A stretch of DNA of 35,005 bases from NCBI GenBank assembly GCA_022843305.1, contig JALHNX010000037.1, forward strand, positions 1-35,005, in the 5' to 3' direction. The notes beneath the pieces are model-generated. The model searched no databases. It had not been told where the DNA came from and saw nothing but the letters and a program-made list of their open reading frames with translations. The position numbers were made by a program, and so were the translations under genes. This stretch comes from Pyrinomonadaceae bacterium (GTDB lineage Bacteria > Acidobacteriota > Blastocatellia > Pyrinomonadales > Pyrinomonadaceae). Every line of letters begins with the position of its first letter. The stretch's first letter is position 1. Shown here piece after piece: positions 17,089 to 25,102 of the stretch.

Positions 17089-19038
17089 ATGATTAAATTC
17101 GATTCGGAAATCTGCACAAATTTTGAAGAAGCGTCGAGCCGCGAATGGCTCGAAACAAACGGCATCGGCGGTTTTGCGTCCTCGACGATTGCGGGCGCGA
17201 ATTCGCGCCGTTATCACGGGCTTTTGACCGCCGCGACGAAGCCGCCTTTAGGGCGCGTCGTGATGCTTTCAAAGTTTGAGGAAACGCTTCACATAAACGA
17301 AAATTCTTATGAACTTTCGGCGAATCAGTATCCGAATTCCGTTTACCCGCAAGGGTTTAAATATCTCAAATCCTTTCGTTTAGATCCGTTTCCGATCTGG
17401 ACTTTTGAAGTCGAAGGAATCGAAATCGAAAAGAAAATCTTTATGGTTCACGGCGAACATACGACGGTTTGCCAATGGACAATAAATTCCAAATTCCAAA
17501 TTCCAAATTCCAAATTCTTTTTGGAATTAAAGCCTCTTTTGGCTTTTCGCGATTATCATCATTTGCGGCGGGATGCGGACGATTTCAACACCGATTTTCA
17601 GGCGGCGGAAAATATTGTTTCGGTCGCGCCGGCGGCGGAATTTCCCGCTTTGTTTTTCACGCATAACGCCGCGTCGGTCGAGAAAACTTCGCATTGGTAT
17701 CGTGATTTTGAATACGCGATTGAAAAAGAACGCGGCTTCGATTTCCGCGAAAATCTGTTTCAGCCTTTCGCTTTGAAATTCGATTTATCCGAAGCCGCAA
17801 ACGTTATCGCTTCGACGCGGATTGACGCGGTTTATGAAATCGCGCAACTCGAAGCGGCGGAGCTTGCGCGGCGCGAAGATTTGATCGTCAAAGCGGACGC
17901 GAAAGACGATTTCGCGGCACAATTAGCACTGGCGGCTGATCAATTTATCGTTTCGCGCGGCGCGGGGAAAACCGTGATCGCGGGTTATCCGTGGTTTTCC
18001 GATTGGGGACGCGACACGATGATCGCTTTAACAGGTTTGACGATTTCGACCAACCGAACCGAAATTGCGCGTGAAATTTTGCTCGAATTTTCGAATCATC
18101 TTTCGATGGGAATGCTGCCGAATCGTTTTCCCGACTTTGGGAGCGAAGCCGAATACAACACGGTTGACGCGACGCTCTGGTATTTTGAAGCGATTCGCGC
18201 TTACGTCGAAAAAACGCAGGATTACGATTTTGTCCGTGAAAATCTGTATAAAAAATTGGCTGAAACGATTGCATGGCATCTTCGCGGAACGCGCTACAAC
18301 ATTCACGTTGACACGGACGGGCTGCTTTATGCCGGAACGGAAGGCGTTCAGCTCACATGGATGGACGCGAAGATCGGCGATTGGGTCGTTACGCCGCGCA
18401 TCGGAAAACCCGTTGAAATTCAGGCACTCTGGTATAACGCTTTGAAAATTATGGCGGATTTTGCCTTGAAATTCGGCGACGAACAAGACCGTCAGCGTTA
18501 CGAAGCAATGGCGGAAACGGCGCGGCAGAGTTTTAACGCCGTCTTTTGGAACGACGCGGAAGATTGTCTGTTCGATGTTGTCATCAACGGCAAGCGCGAC
18601 CCGAGCGTCAGACCGAATCAGATTTTTGCAGCGAGTTTGACGTATTCGATGCTTTCCATCGGACACGCGCAAAAAATTGTCGAAAAGGTCGAAGCCGAAC
18701 TTTTAACGCCCGTCGGTTTGCGCTCGCTTTCGCCGAAAGATAAGGATTATTGCCCGATCTATATCGGCTCGCCTTTGGAAAGAGATTCGGCTTATCATCA
18801 AGGCACGGTTTGGGGCTGGCTGATCGGCGCGTTCGTTGACGCTTACCGAAGAGTTTATTCAAACGGAAATCAGGCGGAAAAACGCGTCGGGGAAATTCTC
18901 GCGGGCTTCAAAAAACATCTGACCGAAGCCGGTTTGGGACAAATTTCCGAAATTTTCGATGCCGACGCGCCGCACGCGCCGCGCGGCTGTCCGGCGCAGG
19001 CATGGAGCGTCGCGGAAGTTTTGCGCGTGAAGAATTAG
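17089..19038 (+). CDS. Bacterial glycogen debranching enzyme-type amylo-alpha-1,6-glucosidase (GH133)
   Basis: The 649-residue protein has an N-terminal GDE_N-type domain (about 10-230: EWLETNGIGGFASSTIAGAN, RRYHGLL, LAFRDYHHL) and a C-terminal (alpha/alpha)6 catalytic domain (about 270-645) with GYPWFSDWGRDTMIAL (299-314), WMDAKIGDWVVTPRIGKPVEI and YHQGTVWGWLIGAF. It hydrolyses alpha-1,6 branch stubs of glycogen or related glucans in the cytosol. AGGAAAG at 17079-17085 is a close ribosome binding site. Residues 133-144 (NSKFQIPNSKFF) are encoded by a pure 7-bp tandem repeat in a loop between two conserved strands, an in-frame insertion. The link to the polysaccharide genes is positional only. 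Confidence 0.93.
   Translation: MIKFDSEICTNFEEASSREWLETNGIGGFASSTIAGANSRRYHGLLTAATKPPLGRVVMLSKFEETLHINENSYELSANQYPNSVYPQGFKYLKSFRLDPFPIWTFEVEGIEIEKKIFMVHGEHTTVCQWTINSKFQIPNSKFFLELKPLLAFRDYHHLRRDADDFNTDFQAAENIVSVAPAAEFPALFFTHNAASVEKTSHWYRDFEYAIEKERGFDFRENLFQPFALKFDLSEAANVIASTRIDAVYEIAQLEAAELARREDLIVKADAKDDFAAQLALAADQFIVSRGAGKTVIAGYPWFSDWGRDTMIALTGLTISTNRTEIAREILLEFSNHLSMGMLPNRFPDFGSEAEYNTVDATLWYFEAIRAYVEKTQDYDFVRENLYKKLAETIAWHLRGTRYNIHVDTDGLLYAGTEGVQLTWMDAKIGDWVVTPRIGKPVEIQALWYNALKIMADFALKFGDEQDRQRYEAMAETARQSFNAVFWNDAEDCLFDVVINGKRDPSVRPNQIFAASLTYSMLSIGHAQKIVEKVEAELLTPVGLRSLSPKDKDYCPIYIGSPLERDSAYHQGTVWGWLIGAFVDAYRRVYSNGNQAEKRVGEILAGFKKHLTEAGLGQISEIFDADAPHAPRGCPAQAWSVAEVLRVKN
17484..17517. repeat. 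Heptamer array AAATTCC x4.9 inside the GH133 gene
   Basis: AAATTCC is repeated head to tail without error for 34 nt. It is read as NSKFQIPNSKF, since three 7-bp units give seven codons before the reading repeats. Confidence 0.95.
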
Positions 19039-19058
19039 ATATTGCGCCGACTTTTGAA

Positions 19059-19238
19059 TTGCCGCCAACTTCAGTTGGAGGTCAGTCAGGAAGATAATCA
19101 AAGGCTTTAGTCGAATACAAAAAAATTCAAATAAAATCCTTATTGCTTTAGCTCAAGCTGATCGGATGATCGTTTTTTAAATTCGGCTAAAGCCTTTGAT
19201 TATCTTCCTGACTGACCTCCAACTGAAGTTGGCGGCAA
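19059..19238. mobile_element. MITE-like palindromic element, 58-bp inverted arms
   Basis: The left arm 19059-19116 and right arm 19181-19238 are inverted copies over 58 bp with a single mismatch, around a 64-nt centre. No coding capacity is seen. Each arm contains CCAACTTCAGTTGG (a small hairpin itself), CAGGAAGATAAT and AAAGGCTTTAG words. The same words in a different layout form the element at 34602-34861. It lies just after the GH133 stop. Confidence 0.85.
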
Positions 19239-19279
19239 ATTATTCACAAAAACATCGAATGAAATTTGGAGGCGATTCA

Positions 19280-20095
19280 TCAAACTTTCAACTGCCATTT
19301 CGTGCGCGTGTAAGCGATGCGGAAGCCGTTCTTTTCGGCGTTGCGCTGCGATTGGCTGCCGGGCGACGCGCCCATCATCGCAATCTTGCAACCGTTTTCA
19401 GCCGCAAACCGCAAACGAGCGTCGAGCAATGCGCTTTGCGCTCCTTGGCGGCGACCTTCGGGAATCGTGCTTGCGCCCGCGAGAATCGCTGCATCGTCGT
19501 AAATAAACAGCATTCCGGCGGAAACGGGTACGCCGTCGAGTTCGGCAAGAAACGGAAATCCGCCTTTCGTCTGTGCGCTGATGCGCCCGAAATTAAACAT
19601 AAATTCGGCAAGTCCTTCCATTTCGGTTGACCAGCCGTTCGCCGAGGTTTGCGCCCAGATTTCTTCTTCGCCCGCCTCGGCAATCCGCGTTTTGATCAAC
19701 GGATTTATCGGCATATTTAATTTATTATCCGAATCAATTTCCTGAAACATAATGCTCGTCAATTGACACGGCTGATAACCGCGTTCATTTAATAACGCCA
19801 TCAAAGAAACGTCCGCCAGCGGCGAAACTTCGTGAAAAACGGGCGCGTCGTGTTTTTTGAAAAATGCTTCGAGTTCGTCTAAATTTTTATCCGTAATTTC
19901 ATCGAAAACGCCGAGTCCGAAGGTCTGCGTCAGCGGCGATTCCGCGCCGTCAAACATTGCATACGCGCCCGCGACTTCAATCCATTCCGCGCTGACTTCG
20001 GGCGAAATTTCGGCGCGCGCTTCGACAAACGAAGCGTTGGCGCGCGCTTCCGTGCGTTCGAGCTTTTGCGATAAATTCCGGTCTGAAAAAATCAT
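19280..20095 (-). CDS. GNAT-family N-acetyltransferase
   Basis: The start is set at ATG 20095, with AGGAAA about 9 nt upstream, giving 271 residues. The longer open frame upstream is leftover of a decayed sigma factor gene. The N-terminal half (residues about 1-140) resembles the degenerate half of tandem GNAT proteins. The C-terminal half has FLAELDGVPVSAGMLFIYDDAAILAGAST and the acetyl-CoA loop IPEGRRQGAQSALL, then GFRIAYTRTKW. It would transfer an acetyl group to an amine or other acceptor; the substrate is unknown. The old sigma-gene stop overlaps its start codon, so it may have been coupled to that gene. Confidence 0.85.
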   Translation of the reverse strand: MIFSDRNLSQKLERTEARANASFVEARAEISPEVSAEWIEVAGAYAMFDGAESPLTQTFGLGVFDEITDKNLDELEAFFKKHDAPVFHEVSPLADVSLMALLNERGYQPCQLTSIMFQEIDSDNKLNMPINPLIKTRIAEAGEEEIWAQTSANGWSTEMEGLAEFMFNFGRISAQTKGGFPFLAELDGVPVSAGMLFIYDDAAILAGASTIPEGRRQGAQSALLDARLRFAAENGCKIAMMGASPGSQSQRNAEKNGFRIAYTRTKWQLKV

Positions 20096-20400
20096 TTCGC
20101 TATTTCCTGTTTGAACCGTGCTTTGGCGATGATTCCGGTCGAGCCGCACGGTCACGTTCGAAACGTCTAAAACTTCGGCAGTTTCATCAATCGAGAGTCC
20201 GCTGAAGTATAGCGCAGTTCAACAACTTTCGTCTGCCGCCGGTCGAATTCGGCGAGCCGTTTCAAGGCTTCGTCCAGTGTTTCAGATCAATACTCTTTTC
20301 ATTTTCGGAAACCTGAAAGGCTTTGTCGAGCGGCAGATCACTGCCCGCGCCGCCTTCAGGAAACTTTTCTCGCCGAACCGGAAAAGTTTTAAGACGCATT
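20093..20400 (-). pseudogene. Decayed ECF sigma factor (TIGR02999-like) C-terminal part
   Basis: Reading the minus strand in shifting frames gives GGAGSDLPLDKAFQVSENEK, then LDEALKRLAEFDRRQTKVV and ELRY, then FSGLSIDETAEVLDVSNVTV, then IIAKARFKQEIAK and a stop. Together these match the region 3-4 end of the ECF sigma family common in Acidobacteriota. At least three frameshifts are needed: near 20279, just after the ELRY codons near 20198, and near 20125. The N-terminal half is absent; the anion permease gene ends at 20401. It cannot encode a working sigma factor as it stands. Confidence 0.78.
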
Positions 20401-21768
20401 TTAGCCGAACCAAAAAGATAAAACGTAAAAACCCGTCAAAGCCAGCAGAAGACAGCCTAAAATCATCAGCGGAAAACCGATCATCAAAAAGTCTTTGGCA
20501 CGGATGCCGCCTTCGCTGTGAACCATCGCGTTGATCGGCGTGCTGATGATGAATGGAGTTCCCAAAGACGCGGCAACCGCGATCAAAACCGCGACTGACG
20601 GATGCGGAATAAACGCCGCCGCGAACGGAATCAGCATCGTCACGGTCGCCGTGTTGCTCATCAAAGCGGAAAGCAAAGCCGACGCAAAACAGACGATAAA
20701 AATCTGCAAGGTAAAAGGCATTGCGCTCCAATCCAGACGATTTGCCCAAAATTCGATCAAGCCCGCGCTTTCGAGAAGGTTTCCGAGAGAAACGCCACCC
20801 GCGATCAGCGCAATCGTTCCCCAATCAATCGCGTTCAAATCCTTGCGTTTCAAAAGCCCCGAACCGAACAGAATCGCCGCCGAAGCGAGCGCGACAACCG
20901 GCGAAGAAATTCCGTGAACGGGTTCGGTCAGCCAGAAAACAATCGCTAAAGTAAAAATCACGACGACCGTTTTGCCTTTTTTTGAAAGCGTCGGAACTTC
21001 GATTTCGTCCGCGTCAAAATCGCCTTTGACGCGGTAAATCAGCTTTATCAAAATAGTTCCGGCAATCAACAAACCGATCGTCAAAGGCAAAGCAAAGCTC
21101 ATCCATTCGGCAAACGTGATGTGCTTTTGCTTCTCAAGCGCCGAAATCGCAATCGCGTTCGGACCCGTTCCGATCGGCGTGGCGATGCCGCCGAAATTTG
21201 CGCCGATGGCGACCGCAATCAGCAAAGCGCGGCGGAAACCGTCTTCCAAACCGAGTTTTTTGGTCAAAGGATGAAGCGCGGCGATCATCATCGCGGCGGC
21301 GGCGATGTTCGACAGCCACATTGACATAAACGCCGTCGCGCCGACCGTCAGAACGATCAAAAGCAAACGATTTTTTCGGGAAAATCTAACCGCGAGCTTG
21401 GCAAGCAGAATATCGAGTTGATAACGCGAAGCCGCCACACCGAACGCAAATCCGCCGAAAAACAGCATCAGAATCGGATTCGCCGCCCATTTCAAAACCT
21501 CGCCCAAAGCGTAATTTTTTGAAACCGGCGCAAGCAAAACAGCGGTCAAAACCCATAAAACAAAGGTCGGAACATACGCCGGAACGATCTCCGAAAGCCA
21601 CAAGATCAAACAGATTCCCGCGATCAGAGTCGCCCGCGCCTGCAAATCGTTATCAAAAAACGTCAGCGAAAACGCGGAAACCGCCGCACACAAAACTAAA
21701 ACAACAAAAAGTGTGCGCTGCGAAAATTCCCCGCCCGCGATTTCCGTCTTTTCCAACGCATCAGCCAT
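20401..21768 (-). CDS. SLC13/DASS-family divalent anion:sodium symporter-type permease
   Basis: The 455-residue polytopic membrane protein has about 11-12 hydrophobic spans. Two SNT-type motifs are visible, SNIAAAAMM (about 152) and SNTATVTML (about 373), each followed by GGIATPIGTGPNAI or LGTPFIISTPINA. These pairs form the sodium/substrate site in the DASS fold. It likely imports dicarboxylates, sulfate or a similar anion; the first motif reads SNI rather than SNT, so the substrate is open. It lies upstream of the sigma relic and GNAT gene. A fumarase gene further upstream fits a C4-dicarboxylate role, but only loosely. Confidence 0.9.
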   Translation of the reverse strand: MADALEKTEIAGGEFSQRTLFVVLVLCAAVSAFSLTFFDNDLQARATLIAGICLILWLSEIVPAYVPTFVLWVLTAVLLAPVSKNYALGEVLKWAANPILMLFFGGFAFGVAASRYQLDILLAKLAVRFSRKNRLLLIVLTVGATAFMSMWLSNIAAAAMMIAALHPLTKKLGLEDGFRRALLIAVAIGANFGGIATPIGTGPNAIAISALEKQKHITFAEWMSFALPLTIGLLIAGTILIKLIYRVKGDFDADEIEVPTLSKKGKTVVVIFTLAIVFWLTEPVHGISSPVVALASAAILFGSGLLKRKDLNAIDWGTIALIAGGVSLGNLLESAGLIEFWANRLDWSAMPFTLQIFIVCFASALLSALMSNTATVTMLIPFAAAFIPHPSVAVLIAVAASLGTPFIISTPINAMVHSEGGIRAKDFLMIGFPLMILGCLLLALTGFYVLSFWFG

Positions 21769-21862
21769 TGGAAATAAAATAGCTTTGTTTGCCGTTGAAT
21801 TGCAAAATGATTGTTCTGATAAATTTACGGCTCATAAATTGGTTTTTTGAAAAATATTAAGC

Positions 21863-22241
21863 AGTGAACTAAAAGTAATGCTTTGAAAATCATTTTTTGA
21901 GAAATCGTTCTTCGCCGGGAGCGCACGCATCCGTGCGTGCTACGTCGCTTGCAAAGCGGCGTAAAAGCCTTGCTCAATCATGGCTCGACATTTAACGCAT
22001 TTATTCGCGCCGTGCGCTCAGGCACGCAAGGATGCGTGCGCTCCCGGCGAAGAACGGTTTTCTTTTTTCAATCACCGATTGAGAATTTCAAACAGCCTTT
22101 CTTTCAGTTCACTACCAAATATTATAACTTTCCGACGAAGTTTCATTTTTGATGAGAAATTGCCGTCCGCACAACTTCCATTGATGGTTTTGCCTGCCGT
22201 AATAAGTATGACCGTGACGATAGAATTACTTTTGGTTCACT
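21863..22241. mobile_element. Putative MITE with nested 34-nt hairpin arms
   Basis: The intergenic space 21769-22334 has no credible gene. AGTGAACTAAAAGTAAT at 21863-21879 is inverted at 22225-22241 with one mismatch, which could be terminal repeats of a 379-bp element. Inside it, 21907-21932 and 22030-22055 are a perfect 26-bp inverted repeat. The pairing extends through one mismatch to 21940 and 22022, giving 34-nt arms around an 81-nt GC-rich centre. The outer repeats are less certain than the inner hairpin. Confidence 0.6.
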
Positions 22242-22274
22242 ACCAAAATCTCGTCAATGAACTGAAAAACAGCT

Positions 22275-22320
22275 AAAAAAAGGGTGAAGAATGATTTAAA
22301 ATCATTCCTCACCCTTTAGA
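22275..22320 (-). terminator. Intrinsic terminator of fumC
   Basis: On the minus strand, AGGGTGA pairs with TCACCCT and, past one mismatch, GAATGAT with ATCATTC. A run of seven T follows (plus-strand A run at 22275-22281). It begins 15 nt after the fumC stop. Confidence 0.88.
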
Positions 22321-22334
22321 TTTCATCCCTCAAA

Positions 22335-23747
22335 TTACGGGTGCGTCATATCAACCGGAATAACCCATTCATCAAATTGTTCGCTCGTTAAAAGTCCTAA
22401 TTCGAGCGCGGATTCTTTGAGAGAAATTCCTTTTTTGTGCGCGTTTTTGGCGATCTTGGCAGCGTTGTCGTAGCCGATGTGCTGATTAAGCGCGGTGACG
22501 AGCATCAGCGATTCGCTGAGATATTTGTCAATCTGCGGGCGGTTCAGTTCGATGCCCGCGACACAGAATTCGACGAATCCGCGGCACGCGTCGTTTAATA
22601 ACCGGACGGAATGCAGAAAGTTGTGAATCATCACGGGTTTGAAAACATTTAATTCAAAATTCCCTTGCGAACCCGCGAAACCGATCGCGGCATCGTTGCC
22701 CATGACCTGCGCGGCGACCATCGTGATCGCTTCGGACTGCGTCGGATTAACCTTTCCGGGCATGATCGAACTGCCGGGTTCGTTTTCAGGAATCGTGATT
22801 TCGCCGATGCCGCAGCGCGGTCCCGAAGCCAGCCAGCGCACGTCGTTGGCAATTTTCATCAAGGAAGCGGCGAGAGTTTTGAGTGCGCCCGAAGCGAAAA
22901 CGATTTCGTCGTGCGCCGAAAGCGCGGCAAATTTGTTCGGATGTGCGCGAAACGGCAAACCCGTCAGCTCGGCAATCTTCGCGGCGGCTTTGTCGGCGAA
23001 TTCGGGATGCGCGTTCAAGCCTGTGCCGACCGCCGTGCCGCCGATTGCCAGATCGAATAAACCGTCTAAAACTAATTTCAATCTTTCAATATCGCGCTCA
23101 ATCAAACTCGCCCAACCGCCGAATTCCTGCCCGACGGTGATCGGCGTTGCGTCTTGCAGATGCGTTCTGCCAATCTTCACAACGTCGGCAAATTCCTTCG
23201 CCTTTGCATCAATCGCGTCGTGCAATATTCGGACAGTCGGAATCAGTGCGTTCAGACGTTCGGCGGCGGCGATATACATCGCAGTTGGGAAAGTATCATT
23301 TGATGATTGCGACATATTCACATCGTCGTTCGGATGCACGGGCTTTTTCGAACCCATTTCGCCGCCCTCGATTTCGATGGCGCGGTTCGAGATAACTTCG
23401 TTGGCGTTCATATTCGTCTGCGTTCCCGAACCAGTCTGCCAGATTCTTAAAGGAAAATGCGCGTCGAGCTTGCCTTCGATCACTTCGTCCGCCGCCTGCA
23501 CGATTAAATCGAGTTTTTCTTTCGTTAAAAGATTCGATTTCAGTTCGTTATTCGTCAGCGCGGCGGCTTTTTTCAAAATCCCGAGCGCACGAATCATCTC
23601 GCGCGGCATCGTATCGAATCCGATGTCGAAATGATGCAGACTCCGTTCGGTCTGCGCACCCCAATATTTATCCGCTTCGACCGCGATTTCGCCCATCGAA
23701 TCGGTTTCAATGCGTGTTTTTTTATCCGTTGCAGTTGCTTCTGACAT
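22335..23747 (-). CDS. fumC: Class II fumarate hydratase
   Basis: The 470-residue protein has the superfamily signature [10 protein letters not shown] at 325-334. It also has [19 protein letters not shown] (105-123), [14 protein letters not shown] (138-151) and [16 protein letters not shown] (193-208). It interconverts fumarate and malate in the TCA cycle as a cytosolic homotetramer; the iron-independent class is less oxygen-sensitive. The N-terminal extension of about 10 residues is slightly longer than in E. coli. It is followed by its own terminator and divergent from the cystatin-like gene, so it is probably monocistronic. No strong Shine-Dalgarno is present. Confidence 0.97.
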   Translation of the reverse strand: MSEATATDKKTRIETDSMGEIAVEADKYWGAQTERSLHHFDIGFDTMPREMIRALGILKKAAALTNNELKSNLLTKEKLDLIVQAADEVIEGKLDAHFPLRIWQTGSGTQTNMNANEVISNRAIEIEGGEMGSKKPVHPNDDVNMSQSSNDTFPTAMYIAAAERLNALIPTVRILHDAIDAKAKEFADVVKIGRTHLQDATPITVGQEFGGWASLIERDIERLKLVLDGLFDLAIGGTAVGTGLNAHPEFADKAAAKIAELTGLPFRAHPNKFAALSAHDEIVFASGALKTLAASLMKIANDVRWLASGPRCGIGEITIPENEPGSSIMPGKVNPTQSEAITMVAAQVMGNDAAIGFAGSQGNFELNVFKPVMIHNFLHSVRLLNDACRGFVEFCVAGIELNRPQIDKYLSESLMLVTALNQHIGYDNAAKIAKNAHKKGISLKESALELGLLTSEQFDEWVIPVDMTHP

Positions 23748-23845
23748 AATGTTTTTTATTCGTTACAATATTATTGTTGCTTTATTTTGTGATTATACTT
23801 AGCTATTAAAGCTGTCAATTAAATTCTTTTGCAAACCTTTTGCAC

Positions 23846-23851
23846 TATAAT
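23846..23851 (+). promoter_or_regulatory. -10 element upstream of the cystatin-like gene
   Basis: A perfect TATAAT lies 24 nt before the ATG at 23875, and AAGGG at 23865-23869 could be the ribosome binding site. No -35 match lies at 16-18 nt. Confidence 0.5.
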
Positions 23852-23874
23852 TTTAATCTAAGACAAGGGTTTCT

Positions 23875-24261
23875 ATGAAAATCAAATTAAATATTTTTGT
23901 CGGTTTCGCTTTTTTATTCGTCGTTTTTGCCGGCGCGTCCAATATTTTCGCGCAGAAAGAACCCGTTGTCGGCGGTTACGCAGAAGTTTCGATTAAGGAT
24001 AAAAACGTCATCAAAGCCGCGAAATTCGCCGTTAAAGAACGTGCTAAAACACAAAACACGAAGGTCAATCTGGTCGAGATAAAGAACGCGAAAATGCAGG
24101 TCGTCGCGGGCAGGAATTACGAAATTTGTATGATGACGAACTACCTCAACAAAAGAAGCAACAAGCTGGTTGACCAGTATGTTAAAGTCGTCGTTTACCG
24201 CAATTTGAAAAATAAATTGTCGCTGACCGACTGGACTCAGGAAAATTGCACCGAACAATAG
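23875..24261 (+). CDS. Secreted cystatin-like small protein
   Basis: The 128-residue product has a clear signal peptide (1-26, IFA before QKEP). The mature part looks like a single cystatin-fold domain. It has a Gly-Gly near the N-terminus (33-34), a helix AAKFAVKERAKTQN (48-61), the hallmark QVVAG loop (75-79), a following beta strand YVKVVVYRNL (102-111) and a Trp at 120 where cystatins carry their second binding loop. Two cysteines (85, 125) could form a disulfide. Cystatins inhibit papain-like cysteine peptidases. If functional, this would act in the periplasm or outside the cell. The family match is by eye but covers all three inhibitory contact regions. Activity is inferred, not shown. 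Confidence 0.72.
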   Translation: MKIKLNIFVGFAFLFVVFAGASNIFAQKEPVVGGYAEVSIKDKNVIKAAKFAVKERAKTQNTKVNLVEIKNAKMQVVAGRNYEICMMTNYLNKRSNKLVDQYVKVVVYRNLKNKLSLTDWTQENCTEQ

Positions 24262-24275
24262 AATTTTCGCCGGAG

Positions 24276-24304
24276 TTGACTTAGAGGGTTATTTCTTTTA
24301 AACT
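24276..24304 (+). promoter_or_regulatory. Promoter of rplU-rpmA
   Basis: TTGACT (24276-24281), a 17-nt spacer and TAAACT (24299-24304) form a good sigma-70 type promoter. The leader holds a small hairpin (AGGCA/TGCCT, about 24323-24339) and AAGGAG at 24348-24353. Confidence 0.75.
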
Positions 24305-24366
24305 CTATGATTTTCGACTAGCAGGCAAATTTCTGCCTTTAAGAGCGAAGGAGATAATACAACAAA

Positions 24367-24660
24367 ATGAGTTACGCAATTATCAGAACAGGCGGAAAAC
24401 AATTTCCCGTAAGCGAAGGACAAACCCTGCGCGTCCCGACCATCGAAGCCGAAGAAGGCAAATGGGTCGAACTTGAAGCAATGGTCGTCGGCGAAGGCAA
24501 AGATGCCAAATTCGGCGGCGACGCAGTTGTCAAAGCAAGCATTGTCGGACACGGCAAAGGCGACAAAGTGATTGTTTTTAAGAAAAAACGCCGTAAACAA
24601 TACAAACGCAAACAGGGTCACCGTCAAGGTTACACGGAAATCAAGATCGAAAAATTCTAG
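24367..24660 (+). CDS. rplU: 50S ribosomal protein L21
   Basis: The 97-residue protein is slightly shorter than the usual 103. Family features are MSYAIIRTGGKQFPVSEGQ at the start, then FKKKRRKQYKRKQGHRQGYTEIKI with the basic L21 signature at the end. It binds 23S rRNA in the large subunit. It is followed by rpmA, the universal pairing, with obgE further downstream as in many bacteria. Its stop codon overlaps AGGAGG (24659-24664), apparently the original Shine-Dalgarno of rpmA. Confidence 0.97.
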   Translation: MSYAIIRTGGKQFPVSEGQTLRVPTIEAEEGKWVELEAMVVGEGKDAKFGGDAVVKASIVGHGKGDKVIVFKKKRRKQYKRKQGHRQGYTEIKIEKF

Positions 24661-24669
24661 GAGGATAAC

Positions 24670-24748
24670 GGATTGCGGATTGCGGATTGCGGATTGCGGA
24701 TTTAATTAAAATCCCAAATCCCAAATCCCAAATCCCAAACCCCAAATC
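24670..24748. repeat. Inverted heptamer arrays between rplU and rpmA
   Basis: GGATTGC is repeated four times plus GGATTT (24670-24703), followed after a short AT linker by AAATCCC x4, AAACCCC and AAATC (24709-24748). The arms pair 5 of every 7 bases, giving short GGATT/AATCC helices separated by two-base mismatches. The array lies between AGGAGG (24659-24664) and the rpmA ATG (24754). Confidence 0.95.
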
Positions 24749-24753
24749 GAAAT

Positions 24754-25038
24754 ATGGCACATAAGAAAGGTGTAGGATCATCACGAAACGGACGCGATTC
24801 AGCGGCACAGCGGTTAGGTTTGAAGAAATTCGGCGGCGAACACGTTCTCGGCGGAAATATTCTGGCGCGTCAGCGCGGCACGAAATGGAAACCGGGCAAA
24901 AACGTCGGACGCGGCAAAGACGATACGCTTTTTGCTTTGATCGAAGGCTTTGTCAAATTTGAGAACAAAGGTCAAAAAGGCAAATTCATCAGCGTTTACG
25001 CGGAAGGCGCAACCGAACTCGAACCGAAAACGGTTTAG
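24754..25038 (+). CDS. rpmA: 50S ribosomal protein L27
   Basis: The 94-residue protein has all family marks: [16 protein letters not shown], then [25 protein letters not shown], then [17 protein letters not shown]. The N-terminal tail reaches the peptidyl transferase centre. No Shine-Dalgarno lies at the normal distance; the nearest is 89 nt upstream beyond the heptamer hairpin, and only GAAAT separates the repeat from the ATG. A strong terminator follows, so rplU-rpmA is a two-gene operon separated here from obgE by an ncRNA locus. Confidence 0.97.
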   Translation: MAHKKGVGSSRNGRDSAAQRLGLKKFGGEHVLGGNILARQRGTKWKPGKNVGRGKDDTLFALIEGFVKFENKGQKGKFISVYAEGATELEPKTV

Positions 25039-25055
25039 GTTAATTAAAATTCAGT

Positions 25056-25102
25056 TAAAAAAGATGTCGGCATTTTAAAATAACAGTGCCGACATCTTTT
25101 TG
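25056..25102 (+). terminator. Intrinsic terminator of rplU-rpmA
   Basis: A 15-bp perfect stem (AAAAAGATGTCGGCA at 25058-25072 with 25087-25101) encloses a 14-nt loop and ends in a T run. Confidence 0.93.

Noticed and set aside
22639-23634. 331-codon plus-strand frame
   Set aside because: It is antisense to fumC, whose signature motifs are complete; long antisense frames are common with this codon usage.
24321-24341. Possible L21 leader regulatory structure upstream of rplU
   Set aside because: A 5-bp hairpin is present, but it is too small to claim a known ribosomal leader motif.
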